In this document: positions 46,780 through 58,020 of the stretch, piece after piece
How positions within the stretch are numbered: position 1 is the stretch's first letter
How the letters are laid out: every line of letters begins with the position of its first letter
DNA from: Bremia lactucae
Lineage: Eukaryota; Oomycota; Peronosporomycetes; Peronosporales; Peronosporaceae
Assembly (NCBI RefSeq): GCF_004359215.1
Contig: NC_090619.1
Coordinates: 6,203,203 to 6,267,202 of the forward strand
Length of the DNA stretch: 64,000 bases
Direction of reading: 5' to 3'
Notes under the pieces: generated by a model
The model's database searches: none
The model's input: only the letters and a program-made list of their open reading frames with translations
What the model was told of the DNA's origin: nothing
Translations under genes and position numbers: made by a program

Positions 46780-48700
46780 AACTTCGCAAGCATGTATGTA
46801 GTGTACGAGAAGTGACGTGAGGCACCACTCGCACTGAGGCAGTGCAAAGTGGCTTGATTGCGTACGGTCGGATTGCTTCGTTCGACCGTACTCCTTTGTA
46901 TGTCCAAGGACGGCGAAGTTATCATCTAAATGGATGTGTTAGATGATAATGGAGATACGCATCACGTTTCGCGTGATAGCTTCTCCTTTCTATGTGACAT
47001 CGAAAGGAGTGCGGTCGAACGAATGAATTCGACCGTAGGGAATGATGCCATCTTGGCCATGCTGTTCGATTTAGACAGATATTCCCTCCATTTAGCCATT
47101 GCCAAGTTCATACAACATGACCTTGACCAGGTGAAGGAGAAGAAGCCTTGCTTAATCATCAAGGCTCTTAACAGGCAGAACGGTTGAGGTTACAACAGGT
47201 ACATACCGCTGTACCTGGGCTGACGTACACGCGTCGTCTCGAAACCTTAAATTATTTTAATAGATAAGAACAATATATCTAAGTATATGGGAGTCGAAGA
47301 AGACTCCCTCTTAAGATGGTATGTCGAATTCTACGACGCCATAAGGCCTCGTCACATCGTCGTCGAGCAAATGCAAGTCGCATTTGCTCAGTCAAATTTG
47401 GCAGGTCGTGAAACTTGGGCACTAGGCCTTACCGATATGTCTTTGGGTCACTACGTCTTTGGAAGCCCGGCTCCAACAGACATTTGAACCGCCTGGGGCT
47501 GAATTCAGAGATCGATCAAAGCTTCTGAAACACAAGCAAGGCAAGCGTGATGACCACGCTTTTGCCCAGCACATACGACTCTTAGCGAAGTGGATCACAA
47601 ACAACCCAGTGCATGACACATGTTGATTACGGTGTTCATGCAAGGTCTTACGGATGGTCCCGTAAAGACCCACCTGTTCCGCTTGGAACTGGATACGCTT
47701 GAAGAAGCAATATCCGTTGCGGAACAGAAGGGCTTTAGCTTGAGACAGGCTCAAGCTAGTTCGTCATCGTATCATCCTCCAAGACGACACGAGCTCGGAG
47801 GTCCAGAACCTATGGACCTCTCTTATGTCGAAAGCGAGAAACCTCGCTTTTTGAGCAATAAGCGATTGCAGAAATGCAATCGCTGTCAAAAGTTATGACA
47901 CTACGCTCATGAGTGTAGTGCCCCACGCCCAGTACCGAGAGGGACTGAACGTAATTATGGACCGAATGCCAAAAAGGGCAACGGTTGCGGGTCCGATATT
48001 GTTACGAAATCGCAACAGCGAGGCGGACCGTCGAAAAACGGTCAGGGTGAGTAGGGGCGCGACGCCCTTCTGATCCAGCTACCTCATGAGAATTCGCAAA
48101 TCTCTTGACGAAAGTTGCTCCAGACACACAATCATGATGTGTCTCTGCACCTGGCGATGAGGTATCCCTCATCATCTTGAAGTTAAAAGTGACAAATGAT
48201 TTGTAACTTAGAGCCCTAGTGGACTGTGGGGCGTCGAACAACTTTATTCAACGCCAGTCGCTAAAGGGTTGTAGGCTCAAATATGGTGAGCGCATCATCC
48301 CTCCAACGACGATGGCGATGCGTCTAGCGATAGGCGCATCGATATCAGTGATGAGTCGCGTAGTCAGATTTCACTACACGTTAAAAGATTTACAGTTTGA
48401 TGATGTCATCCTAGGTTTACCTTGGCTCAGAGAGTATGAGCCAAGAATCAGCTCGCAGCATCGGTCCGTAAATATGCCTGCCACTTGTTCATCAGATATC
48501 CATCTAATGAACGTCTTGGAGTGTCCACAAGCGTGTGGATGTACTACGAGTGAGTGCGATGGCCTCGTTTGTGGTACGGTCGTTAGTAAGACTGCACAAG
48601 ATCACAGTCTGATGACTAATCACACTGTGGAGTCAGCTGCCGGCGGCTGCGCGATACACAGACAGAGCCGAAGGTCCACCACTCGAATAAGACGAGTAGA
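46780..48700 (+). mobile_element. Gypsy LTR end, gag and protease (element 2, piece 3)
   Basis: GTGACGTGAGGCACCACT near 46812 is the LTR 3' part. The gag start, MDVLDDNGDTHHVSRDSFSF, is at 46930. Frames 47287-47487 and 47620-47898 continue gag (TDGPVKTHLFRLELDTLEEA) up to the knuckle CNRCQK..HYAHEC (split by one stop). The protease (48219-48704) keeps D-C-G-A-S-N-N-F and VILGLPWLREY. The element stops before RT. It is less decayed than element 1 in these parts. Confidence 0.78.
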
Positions 48701-48837
48701 TTGAGACATGTATTGAAGGTGTGTTGCAACTGTAAATTCGTTTGTGTTTGAAAGGATAGCTTTATTTGCATACTTTGATTGCGTGTTTGTATGCAATGTG
48801 TATGGTTCAAGGGAAGAAGAAGTAAATGTACATCTCA

Positions 48838-48912
48838 ATCACGTTGTAGCTCAGTCGGTAAGATGTGGCACCATCATGCGAGAGGTCCCGGGTTCGAGCT
48901 TCGCCAATGTTC
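48838..48912 (+). repeat. tRNA-like sequence, SINE head or tRNA pseudogene
   Basis: TAGCTCAGTCGG (48847-48858) is a good A box and GGGTTCGAGCT (48890-48900) a fair B box, spaced as in a tRNA. The acceptor and T stems do not pair well. It sits between a gypsy fragment and a copia LTR. It could be the 5' head of a SINE or a dead tRNA. Confidence 0.45.
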
Positions 48913-48973
48913 GGAAGATTAAGCCTATAGGGAACTGATGTTTGGGGTCCATCAGCGCTATCCTACCAGATTG

Positions 48974-50690
48974 TGACATCCCCCGTTTTTGTGCTGTGAC
49001 TTACAACATAAGGAAAGTAACGTGGTCACAAACCAATGGTCGTGAGGAATGGATGGCTAGCAACGTTTTGTAGGAATGAATGGACATGAATCAATTCACT
49101 CACAAATAACACACTCAATTGATATACTCACTTTTAGTTTTACAGTCTCGGCCACAAATAACAACTCTGCAAGCATAGATCTTATCTAGATTATGTGACC
49201 AAACAACGATTCAAGTGTCAAGGTCCAACCCTTTGAAAAAGCAACTATGCCTTGCGAAGTTTTAAGATGAGGATGTATCTCATGTCAAACGGACTGTGGG
49301 AAGCGATCACCGGCGAAGCTCCCGTGTCAAAGTCGACGGAGCAGCAGGCGCACGTGGCGCTCGTTCTCAACCTCAGCGAGTCGCAGCTCATGCACGTTGT
49401 AACTACAACAAGTGTACAGGAGGTGTGGGTGACACTTGAGAAGTTTTATCGCACCCAGGATATGGCGAACCGACCATGGATCAGGAGAAGTTTGCGCCTT
49501 CTCGGAATGCATAGCCAAATATCAGCGAGCACGTTATGACGTTAAAAAAAATGGCTACGGAGATGAAGAGCGCGAATTGCGGGCCAAGCGAGGAAGGCAT
49601 TGGCGCGGCGATGCTGCGAAGTTTACCCGCTTGCTACGAAAGCCTCATACAAGCGTTTCGAATGTCGATTGCTTCGTTTAGCCTCTGGGGAAATTTAATT
49701 GCTCAAGAAGTCCGTCAGAAGGAGTTGACGTGCATCGAGGAAGCTACGGCGCTGCTAACAAGCAGCAAGAATCAAAAGCGGCAGTATAAAAAGCAGCGTA
49801 CCGTCTGGGACGTCCTTTAAGTACTCCAGTTCCGTGTCCAAGAACCTTCAGTTGGGCGCTCTTCTTTGCGCTGAATACACCCTGCGATTTTTTTGTCGCC
49901 TTGTACTCCTCAAACGATTCGCGGTCCTTACACATTTGAGTCAAAGCCCCGCTATCTATAACCCCTGTGCCGCTTGAAGCCGTCTCTGCTGTGAAAAAAG
50001 CAACGTTTGATTATTCGTCGTCACTCGACTTGTCTCTCTTAGCTCGGCAGTCTCGCGTAATGACCAATTTCGCGTGTGGACCGGTCGACCATGGATAAAT
50101 GCACGCTTAGAGAAGACGCTTCACGTGGAAGACTTAAATGAGAATTTGTTTTCCGTGACAGCCGCGACTACGCGTGGCATGTCCGTCGAGATTACTGAAG
50201 ACAACTGCATCGTCAAGCTCAAAGGAAAGCCTGTGGCAACAGGCTCGAAGATAAAAAAAAACTTTATCTATCTCAATACGGATGCCGAATAAGAATGTCA
50301 CGTGGCAACTGGCGAAGTTGGAGTGTGGCACAGACGTCTCGGCCACACATCGTATAGAACGGTTAGCGAGATGATTAAAGACGGCCGAACCAACGGTGCT
50401 GTACCAGAAGCAGAAGGTGTGTGCAAGGTGTGCGCAGCAGCTGAGCAAGTTAAGAAGACCCTCCACACAAATAAAGCAGCTTTGAAGCTAGGGAGAGTGC
50501 ACGGTCGGATAGTATCGTGTGCTTAGACGTGATTGGACCGATCAATCCAGCGTCGAAGTCCGGTTTTTAGTATATCGTGACTTTCATCATGATGAAGATC
50601 CGGTTTGTTACGATCTATCCCATCCGCATGAAGAGCGAAGTGGCGGAAGCCCTTGATAAATTCTGCAAGAAGTGGCAACGGCAGCAGCCT
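48974..50690 (+). mobile_element. Copia retrotransposon relic
   Basis: A TGTGACATCCCCC-starting LTR-like stretch is followed by gag: MSNGLWEAITGEAP at 49270 and SLPACYESLIQAFRMSI at about 49625, with frameshifts. Pre-integrase wording occurs at 50100-50270 (LHVEDLNENLFSVTAATTRG). The integrase zinc domain is WHRRLGHTSYRTVSEM...CKVC (about 50325-50450). The integrase core begins CLDVIGPINPASKSG near 50520 and decays by 50690. The part at 49820-49970 is inverted. RT and RNase H are absent. Confidence 0.75.
49815..49970 (-). pseudogene. Inverted protease segment inside copia relic
   Basis: The minus frame reads MCKDRESFEEYKATKKSQG and then AQLKVLGHGTGV, the Ty1/copia protease region that normally lies between the gag knuckle and the pre-integrase domain. 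It sits at the right place but in reverse orientation. Confidence 0.65.
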
Positions 50691-52941
50691 TACGTAAATT
50701 CAGTCATTCCTCTGCTATTATATAGCCCAGGCGGCAGGAAAATCCGATAGAGTAAAGTAGCGGAAAATATCATTACAAAGATCTAAATATTGATAGCATC
50801 ACAATAGTCTTTTGTTTATTAGAAAGCGTTACAGCTGGAATGTAACAAGGATCAGCATGCTGATAGGTGATTTTAACTCTAAACAAGTCATAATAATTAA
50901 CAGATAAAATTCGTTAAGTCTCAGGTCCGCCTCACCTACAATCAGAAACCTGGAATCTGCCGAAAGAAAGCGGCAGATCAAAAGATGAGCCAGACCATGT
51001 TGGCTTCTTGTCAAAAGAGCGGCTAAACCTCCCTAATGGAAACATCTAGGCTACAATCAGCTACATCGTAAGAAATTGATCAGTTCGAGGCTATCAATCT
51101 GATGGGGCTCAGTGCCAAACGGCCCCGAATTGTCCAACCCCCTGTTGTGGAGGAGACTGTTGCATTTCTGGGTCCTTCAGTGTCGGAGTCGGGTGGAGTG
51201 GCCCTGTTTAATAAATTCATCAAGGTGAAAGCCAAAACCTTTGCATGGAGCCTCAATGTTCCAGATGATGCAATTGAATTTTTGCTGGCTAGCTGCACAA
51301 GTTCGAGCAGCAACACCAGCTAAATTCTCTTCGGATTCATGGTGAAAGTTTTTGTCGACATTGAAGCAATTAAAGTTGCTCTTCCTGGTATGCGGGCCAC
51401 AATCGCAAGAAAAAACAGTCTCTGTGATGTCTTTAACATGGATAAATCGGATAAGCAAGTTTGCTGGGTTTTTTTTGGAGAGATGCATGGCTGATAAGCT
51501 TAACCACTTCCCAGGTCTCTTTTACAGAATGTCTTCAGAAAAAACAATTTCGCAACAGCAAGTTGGGGGGAAAGGTCTCCTGTTAAGAATTAAATGCTAT
51601 TTCCTATAGTAACTGTCATGTCTTTAAACCCACTTTACTCTTGCCTTCACAGCAAATGCGGACGGATCAGAGAAGCTGTCGCCCTTTTCATCCGGCATGC
51701 TAGGAAATTGCGTGTTTTTTAAAAAAGACTGGTGCTCAACTGGGATTCTATTATCGGAACAACAAAAGGGCCTAGATGACCGGTGTGTTTTCCAGGAATG
51801 GTTGCTAAATGTAGAAACTGACGTGCAGGTTTCTTTGCGCAGTATGCTGAGGAGCTGGATGAGGAGGCGCCAGAGGAGAGGAAATGGTCGTATTTCAAAG
51901 GCAGAGAAGCTTCAGGAATTTTGTAATTTTTCTTCTGCGCTTGACATTATTAAACATTGAGCACTTCACTGCTATTAATGTAGCTCGCAAAACGCATCTT
52001 GATCTCCGTCATGGTAGCACTTTGCAAAGCACCCTTGATCCTGCATTTATGATGGTTTCTGCCAATCCGTCCCTCCATTTCCCAATATTTTCTTTCACTT
52101 TTGTCACCATGTAATGAAACTCTACTTCTGTTACCTAAAATTTTCCTTGAACTCTTCTTAAATTTACGTAAATGGCATCCCGATAGGATCGATGACATTA
52201 AGTTATAAAAGTTATAAAGTATTAAAGGTTACTAAGTAGTAAGGGATAAGGGATAAGATCTGCAACGTCGACTTGATATAACATTCGTACGCTTAAGCTT
52301 GATAACATGTCACTGGGCTGGGCTTTCGGTAGGAGGAACTTGTTAGACTGCCATACTCGATTTCTAGCAGTGTACCTTTCATTGCAAATTTTCATAAGCA
52401 CTAAGCGGTCTGTCATCGTTTCAAAGCGCAATAGTGGTGCTCTTAAATGACTGCCTTGATAACAATGAAGAAGTTATACTCTGACTTGGACCGAAGCTAA
52501 TCAAACTAAGAGGGAATCTTAAAAAATGAAACTCAACAAATTCTGTTGTCTCTTCTGCTTTGCTGCATCGATCATAAAACGATGCATGTTTCTTTCCCCG
52601 CGTAGACTCGCAATGCTTGTCAAACGGATTTTCATGACACATTTCTCAATAGTGGCGGCGGGTTTATTTCACTTGAAGACCTTTTATCCTGTTTTCTTCT
52701 GTTTGTTCATCAGGCGATCTATCTCCTGGCTATACATGCACATCAAAGTACTTTTCTGTGCACCTTTAAATAGTTTCCCAACTTTGTCACAAAGGCTCCA
52801 AAAAATCAAACAAAACGCAAATCGACTTGGATCTATGTATCTCGCTCGCTTACCCGGTTTAACCACTTCTACGTGCTATTACTTAACCAGTTATCTCTTC
52901 TCCCCTATTTGCTAGTTGGTTTTGTGACGTACTTACCATAT
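50691..52941. other. Degenerate region, no gene recognised
   Basis: Several frames have protein-like composition but no domain that I recognise: minus 51177-51488, plus 51102-51323 (SLNVPDDAIEFLLAS), plus 51836-51890 (FAQYAEELDEEAPEERKW) and minus 52222-52431. They do not join into one gene. They are likely decayed transposon or pseudogene coding sequence. Confidence 0.5.
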
Positions 52942-54823
52942 TTAACCATTGCGGCCAGGTCGCACGATGTTGCGATACGAAAACTCGTCAAAAAAAGGTG
53001 TGCGGAGAGCTTCCTTCGCAGTCACTCGTTTCTCCGGATCCAAGACCAGCATCAGCTGCAACAGCTCTAACAACCCACTCTTCGCGTCCTCGGGAGAAAT
53101 CAAGTCTGCCAGCGATCGCATTCGCCGCACGTGGTCGATGCTTTCATCGCTCGACGAACCAGCTGGCCAATTCAGTCGCCCGCGGTGAAAATAACTGGCT
53201 GAGACGGAATTTTTAGAGGCCTGGGCCACCATTTTTACAGGAAGAGGGTTGATACAGCGTTCAATAAGAGCAAGGTGCTCCAAATTCTCATGCGTAGCAA
53301 ACAAGAGCTCGCCAAGATAGAGTTCTGCAATGATACATCCAGCCGACCAAATATCGGACGGGTAACTCCAGCCGAGCCCAAGAATGACCTCAGGTGAACG
53401 GTACTGACGCGTATTGATGACCGAACTTTTGGACTCGTCATCATACGTGGCGCCACCGAAATCAATGAGCTTGACGGCGTTATTCGCAGGAGGGCGCAGC
53501 GAAAATCGTCCAGAATCTACGTCCGACAAGTCGCGCTCGCGTTTCTTCCATTGCCGGCCGTTCGACCACTGCTCGCGCCCTGACGTCCCATCCGGAGATC
53601 TATACGACGACGTTGACGACGGCGACGACGAATCACACGAAAACCTTTCTTCTTCGTCATCTACAAGCAAAATGTTCTCGGGCTTGAGATCCGTGTGAAT
53701 AAGTCGAATACTATGAATCGACTCGAGTGACGTCAGTAATTGCCATGCATACGCGCGAATACAGTGCAGCGGAAACGGTTTGTAGTCGTGGTTCTTCAAA
53801 TAGTCGTACAACGAGCAGCCTAGACGCTCAAAGACCATACACACGTGGCCTCTGTATTCAAACCACTTGAACATCCGCACACACAGCGACGTATTGTTCT
53901 TGTCCTTGTCATTCACATCTTGCAAAATCGCAGCCTCGATCTTGGCGGAATCCGTGTACTTGTCGACTTTCCGAACAACTTTAATGGCCACGACGATGTT
54001 ACGTTGCTTGTCGAGACACTCGAGCACGCGGCCAAACGTGCCCAAGCCTGCTTCACGGATAATCTTGTACCGATTCGCGATATACTCGCCAGGTTTGCCA
54101 TCAAAACTGCCCACCGTGTCGTCATGAGCTGCGCTATCTTCCGTGCCGTCTCGTGGCGATGCCGGTACTGGGGGCGGCAGCGGCTCCCGGTCGTGGTACG
54201 AAACATGTCGCCGCGAATGCCGCATTTTCTTCTTGCCACGCAAATCACGGTGGCGTTTTTTTCGGATGCTTCGGCGGCGTTCACGGCCGTGACTCTCCGC
54301 ACGTGAAGAGCGCTTTCGACCACTGTATCTGAAGGAATGACACGCAAATCAAGTCCAAGGGTTGGTTACGATCGCATTCGAAGATAACACGCACCGCTGG
54401 CGATGGTGATGGCTTCCGCTGGACCCTGCGTGCGACGCAGTAATTGACTTTTTACGTTTTCGGGTCCCAGATCGAGACCTAGATCGGGATCTAGATCGTG
54501 GCGCTCTCGAGTCTACAGGACATAGCAGGCAATACATAGGTCAAATGAATGTATGGATTGCGCAAACAATTACATTCCACACCTGTTCTTCGCTTTGAAG
54601 AGCGACTGCCGTGGTGAGAGCGGACGCGGCTTCGACTGCGAGTTTCATGTTCGTGTGCGTCCTTGGCAACACGGCGCCGACGTCGGTGCGGGGTTCTGGA
54701 CTGAGAAGAAGGACGTGTATGACGTCTACGCAGCTGGTAACGAAGCCGTGAGGACACGGGACTGAAGCTACGACTGCGCCGACATCGTCCATCCGCGTCA
54801 TCCGCGCGTTGTCGCCGCTCCAT
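52942..54823 (-). CDS. CLK/LAMMER-like dual-specificity protein kinase (3 exons)
   Basis: Exons are 54823-54583, 54512-54395 and 54328-52942, with introns of 70 and 66 bp (GT..AG). The spliced protein has 581 residues. The first about 140 residues are Arg/Ser-rich (SRSRSRSRSRSG), like an RS tail for spliceosome-linked nuclear kinases. The kinase domain runs from about 208: G-loop GLGTFGRV (214-221), Lys236, Glu251, catalytic HTDLKPEN (331-338) and DFG (409-411). A Ser/Asp-rich insert of about 60 residues separates the catalytic loop from DFG. EHLALIERC takes the place of the EHLAMMER signature, with the MM residues changed. CLKs phosphorylate SR splicing factors. The start ATG at 54823 is 143 bp from the divergent MOB4 start. 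Confidence 0.87.
54329..54394 (-). other. Intron 2 of CLK-like gene (66 bp)
   Basis: On minus GTGCGT...CCTTCAG; phase 2, joining HHHRQR to YSGRKRSS. Confidence 0.8.
54513..54582 (-). other. Intron 1 of CLK-like gene (70 bp)
   Basis: On minus GTGTGG...CCTGTAG; phase 1, joining RRTG/D to SRAPRSRSRS. Confidence 0.8.
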
Positions 54824-54966
54824 GGGGCGATTTGAACGCAACTGGGGCTTCGTCCCTTGAAAAGAGAGATCCTTCGAGCAACATTCGGTTAAGGGGAATT
54901 TTAAAGGAACACGAAATGTAACTTTCGTGTGACTTACACAAACCACGTTTCTTTCGGAAACGACGT
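54824..54966. promoter_or_regulatory. Bidirectional promoter region, CLK and MOB4
   Basis: Only 143 bp separate the two start codons, so both genes must be driven from this segment or from within each other. No clear Inr was recognised. Confidence 0.6.
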
Positions 54967-55602
54967 ATGACGACGCTTGTAGTAGGGAAGAACCTGCCAG
55001 GGAGCCGCAATGGCGAGTTTTTTGCATGGGAAGAGACCGCTGGCGGGCGAGTTGCTGAAACTGGAGGTGCTTTTGAGGTTGAGCAGCTCATTCAACGTCT
55101 AATTCGCGCAGATCCGACCGCGCTGTCCCAAATCTACGACGTGCCTGACGACCACGACACGTACTTGTGGCAGTACGAGCATCTGCGCCAAGTGATGAAA
55201 GAACTAAATGTTTTGGTTGCACGGCTTGACGGATCTTGTACAAATGATTCTTGCCCTGTGATGAAAGCCACAGACGAATGGGTATTTCTCTGCGCGGCTC
55301 ACAAGTCGCCAAAGGAGTGCTGTGCGTTCGAGTACATTGTTCACACCATGGACAACGTCAATACGCTGCTCACGAGCAGCCGCGTCTTTCCGTCGCGCGT
55401 CAGCATTAGCTCCAACGCAACGCAATACTTTCAGTCCGTCTCACGCCGCTTGTACCGCATCTTTTCGCACACGTTCTTCCACCACCCCGAGGTCTTTCAG
55501 GAGTTTGAAGACAAGTCGTACTTATGTCATCGGTTCGTCTACTTTGCGCTTCACTTCTGTCTCATTCCCAAGAGTCTGCTTATTATTCCTGATATCGGAT
55601 AA
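54967..55602 (+). CDS. MOB4/phocein-type MOB kinase activator
   Basis: This intact 211-residue MOB/phocein protein is a zinc-binding adaptor. In its family it belongs to the STRIPAK phosphatase-kinase complex and binds Hippo/NDR-type kinases. Family wording includes YEHLRQ (70-75), WVFLCAAHKSPKEC (105-118), HTMDN and FPSRVSIS. The zinc site is C91-x4-C96 and H168-x4-H173. The wording is closer to MOB4 (phocein) than to MOB1. The length is near the usual 210-225. The ATG at 54967 leads directly into the domain. It ends 150 bp before the convergent CHMP2-like gene. Confidence 0.88.
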   Translation: MTTLVVGKNLPGSRNGEFFAWEETAGGRVAETGGAFEVEQLIQRLIRADPTALSQIYDVPDDHDTYLWQYEHLRQVMKELNVLVARLDGSCTNDSCPVMKATDEWVFLCAAHKSPKECCAFEYIVHTMDNVNTLLTSSRVFPSRVSISSNATQYFQSVSRRLYRIFSHTFFHHPEVFQEFEDKSYLCHRFVYFALHFCLIPKSLLIIPDIG

Positions 55603-55752
55603 CAAACGAGGGAGGCATAGATAATGTGACTTGTTCGTCTTGCTTATACACACGCGTATTAGTCTTGTGATCTCTCACTACTACTCGACTAATAGCTTGT
55701 CACCTACATTAATGGATACAAACTTGCTGCTTCTCTAGTTTCTTTCTAATCC
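55603..55752. other. Convergent intergenic spacer
   Basis: It lies between the MOB4 stop and the CHMP2 stop on the opposite strand. No separate feature is visible. Confidence 0.6.
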
Positions 55753-56448
55753 TCAGGACCGTCGGAGATTATTCAGCCTGGCTTCAAGGTCGCTCATGGC
55801 TGAATCCGTCGCATCGCCTCCAGCTGCCACAGGCGCAGGTGGTGAAATTGCAGCTGAAACCACTTTGGCTGCTGCTTCGGCAGGTGCTGCATAAACCGTT
55901 GGCGCCTCGGGAACGGCCCCGGACATGTCGATGCCAATTTCATCTAGCACTTGTCCAACGATCTTGTCCTCCTCTTCTTCGTCCTGGTCAGCGTCCATGA
56001 CGTCGTCGATGGTATCACCTATCATTTCCTGATTCACCTCCATCTTCTCGCTCTCCTTTGCATACTCCATCATAATTTGATTGAGTCGAGGCAAGTTCAT
56101 TGTAGCGGCCATCGACTTCATTGCCGTGGTGGTGCCCTGCAGCGCTGAGGTCATGGCTTCAGCTGATTTTGCGGTCTCGAGACGAAGTGACACTGCCTGC
56201 AGCTGCGAGCGCATTGTGTAAAATTTCGCGACATGTTGTCGCGTACGCACCAAGTCCTTTGCCATGATCTTGACGCTGGCAATTTGGCCCTGCTTGGCCA
56301 TCTTTTTGATCTCGACAATAAGCTTCTTTTCTTGAAGCTGCAGATTGTTGCGCTCTCGGTCCAGCTGCCGTACGGCGCGACTTATCTCACGCTTGTTTTC
56401 ACGCAACTGTTCCTTCACGGTCTTCTTAGTGCCCAGAGCATTCCCCAT
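55753..56448 (-). CDS. ESCRT-III subunit, CHMP2/VPS2-like
   Basis: This intact 231-residue Snf7-family protein builds membrane-remodelling filaments in multivesicular-body sorting, cytokinesis and membrane repair. The basic, helical N-terminus (KEQLRENKREISRAVRQLDR, QEKKLIVEIKKMAKQGQ) matches CHMP2. An acidic middle (DVMDADQDEEEEDK) and an Ala/Pro-rich linker follow. The C-terminus DLEARLNNLRRS is a MIM1-type helix for VPS4 binding (pattern DxxxRLxxL). The length is typical. The start is a clean ATG; no intron is needed. Confidence 0.9.
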   Translation of the reverse strand: MGNALGTKKTVKEQLRENKREISRAVRQLDRERNNLQLQEKKLIVEIKKMAKQGQIASVKIMAKDLVRTRQHVAKFYTMRSQLQAVSLRLETAKSAEAMTSALQGTTTAMKSMAATMNLPRLNQIMMEYAKESEKMEVNQEMIGDTIDDVMDADQDEEEEDKIVGQVLDEIGIDMSGAVPEAPTVYAAPAEAAAKVVSAAISPPAPVAAGGDATDSAMSDLEARLNNLRRS

Positions 56449-56541
56449 TATATGTTACTAAATTGGAAGACAACTAGCACAATATTCTCTTATTTTATGT
56501 CGATAATAAGTTGGCTACTTCATAAACACAACATTCTTTTA

Positions 56542-56612
56542 GGGAGATATTATTCCCACCGGAGTTTTTATTATCCCACCGGAGTTCAGGGGTTTTTCTA
56601 ATTTCTATGTAG
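56542..56612. repeat. Left terminal inverted repeat of MULE relic
   Basis: It contains CCCACCGGAGTT twice (about 56554 and 56574) and pairs with 58335-58407. Confidence 0.7.
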
Positions 56613-56699
56613 ATTTAGCAGATGTCCCTGATTTTCTCAAATCCATGATTGGCTGGCTCACACGCCCCTGAAGTAGCTTGTTTAACACAAGTCGACTGC

Positions 56700-57060
56700 A
56701 TCAAACGGAATTTGTTATCGAAGCAAGCCTGGCGACCTGAAGCTGAGTGCATTTAGTGACGCAGATTGGGGAAGTGACAAAGATATTCGACGTTCGACAG
56801 CTGGAGTCATGGTGATGGTCAATGACTCTCCAGTTATAGTCAAGTCGAAGCTTCAGATCACTGTATCACTAAGTACTGCTGAAGCTGAATATGTGGTACT
56901 TTCGTTGTGCATTCACGAAATTTTGTGGTCAAAGAATTTATTGATGGAGATGAAGGTCAAGATTGACGCTCCTTTCTCAAATTCAAATTTAAATATAAAT
57001 CCATGTTTTTCTTTCACCGTGCCTCTTGCTCCGCTGAAGAAACATACCGATCAATTGCGA
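56700..57060 (+). pseudogene. Copia RNase H fragment
   Basis: FSDADWGSDKDIRRSTAGVM (about 56750-56810) and ITVSLSTAEAEYVVLSLC are the standard Ty1/copia RNase H motifs; HEILWSKNLL follows. It is a fragment without other copia parts and lies within the MULE ends, so it was inserted or captured. Confidence 0.75.
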
Positions 57061-57119
57061 TAGCAAAAGAAGCTCTTCAAGCTCACTCTGAAGCTGAACA
57101 ATACGATATTTGCAGTATT

Positions 57120-58020
57120 TGCTCAGAAAGGTATGGAAAGGGTGTGGACAGCCAATGAAGAGCATTATTTTTGGCTGCAAACATCATGGGTCTACAAGTA
57201 TGAGGGACATGGTGCAAGGCCTGCACAGAAATCAAGGAAAACAGGTTGCCCTTTTAGAGTGAAACTAGTACGGGACTGTGTTGGGATTCGTAACCAGGAA
57301 CCAACCATGAATCTGCTGATGTAGCAGCATGTCCTCGAGCGAGGAACAAGGCAATCCACCAGAACATGCCGCTCATATGCAACAAACCCTTGCAGGTGTT
57401 GCACCTCGCAACATTTTGCGCACTCTGCAACTTGCTGACCAAATCAGCTGTGCAACTGATCAAGATATATACAATGCAAAACAATTGTTGCGGCGACAGG
57501 AACTTGACGCCGCTCAACACTGGAAACACTGTTTGACCATTTGGCAAACTCCGAGGTCAAATGGGTAATGAAGCGAGACGATAATCAAATTTTAACGCTT
57601 TTGTACATAGAGCCCACCACACAACAGTTGCACAGTGGTGTGGAAATCATGTGTTTGTTATGGATTCAACCGACAAGACAAACAAGCACAAAATGCCTCT
57701 CTTTCACTGCGTCTCCCCAACTCCCACCAACCAAACATACACTGTGTTCTTTTAATTCCTTCCTGCGGAAACTAGGGAGCACTATGAATGGGCCTTGGCA
57801 CAATTTCAAGAGGTCCTATGTGCATCGATTCCTCTTTCTGCCCCCCTCTGTGGAAAACTTCAACAAGCACTGGTGGCTTGATCAACCAGCAGCAACAACT
57901 GCCATCAGACTAAATCTCACCTTGCCAGTTGCCTCCACAAGCCATGCACCATCCTTCCACGAGTCAGTTGAACGAATTACAGCAGAGTATCAACAGACAC
58001 CCCCTCGATTGCAAAGGTTA
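57120..58020 (+). pseudogene. MULE-type transposase relic
   Basis: A FAR1-like DNA-binding remnant (KTGCPFRVKLVRD, about 57240-57280) is followed by the MULE core: MDSTDKTNKHKMPLFHC and then FLPAETREHYEWALAQFQEV (57659-57830). An in-frame stop and shifts interrupt it. The first catalytic Asp (MDST) is in place. Transposases of this family cut and paste their element. Confidence 0.72.

Noticed and set aside
48838..48912. Functional tRNA gene
   Set aside because: A and B boxes are present, but the acceptor and T stems do not pair.
51102..51323. Small gene on plus
   Set aside because: No domain, no clear start context, and the overlapping minus frame is equally plausible.
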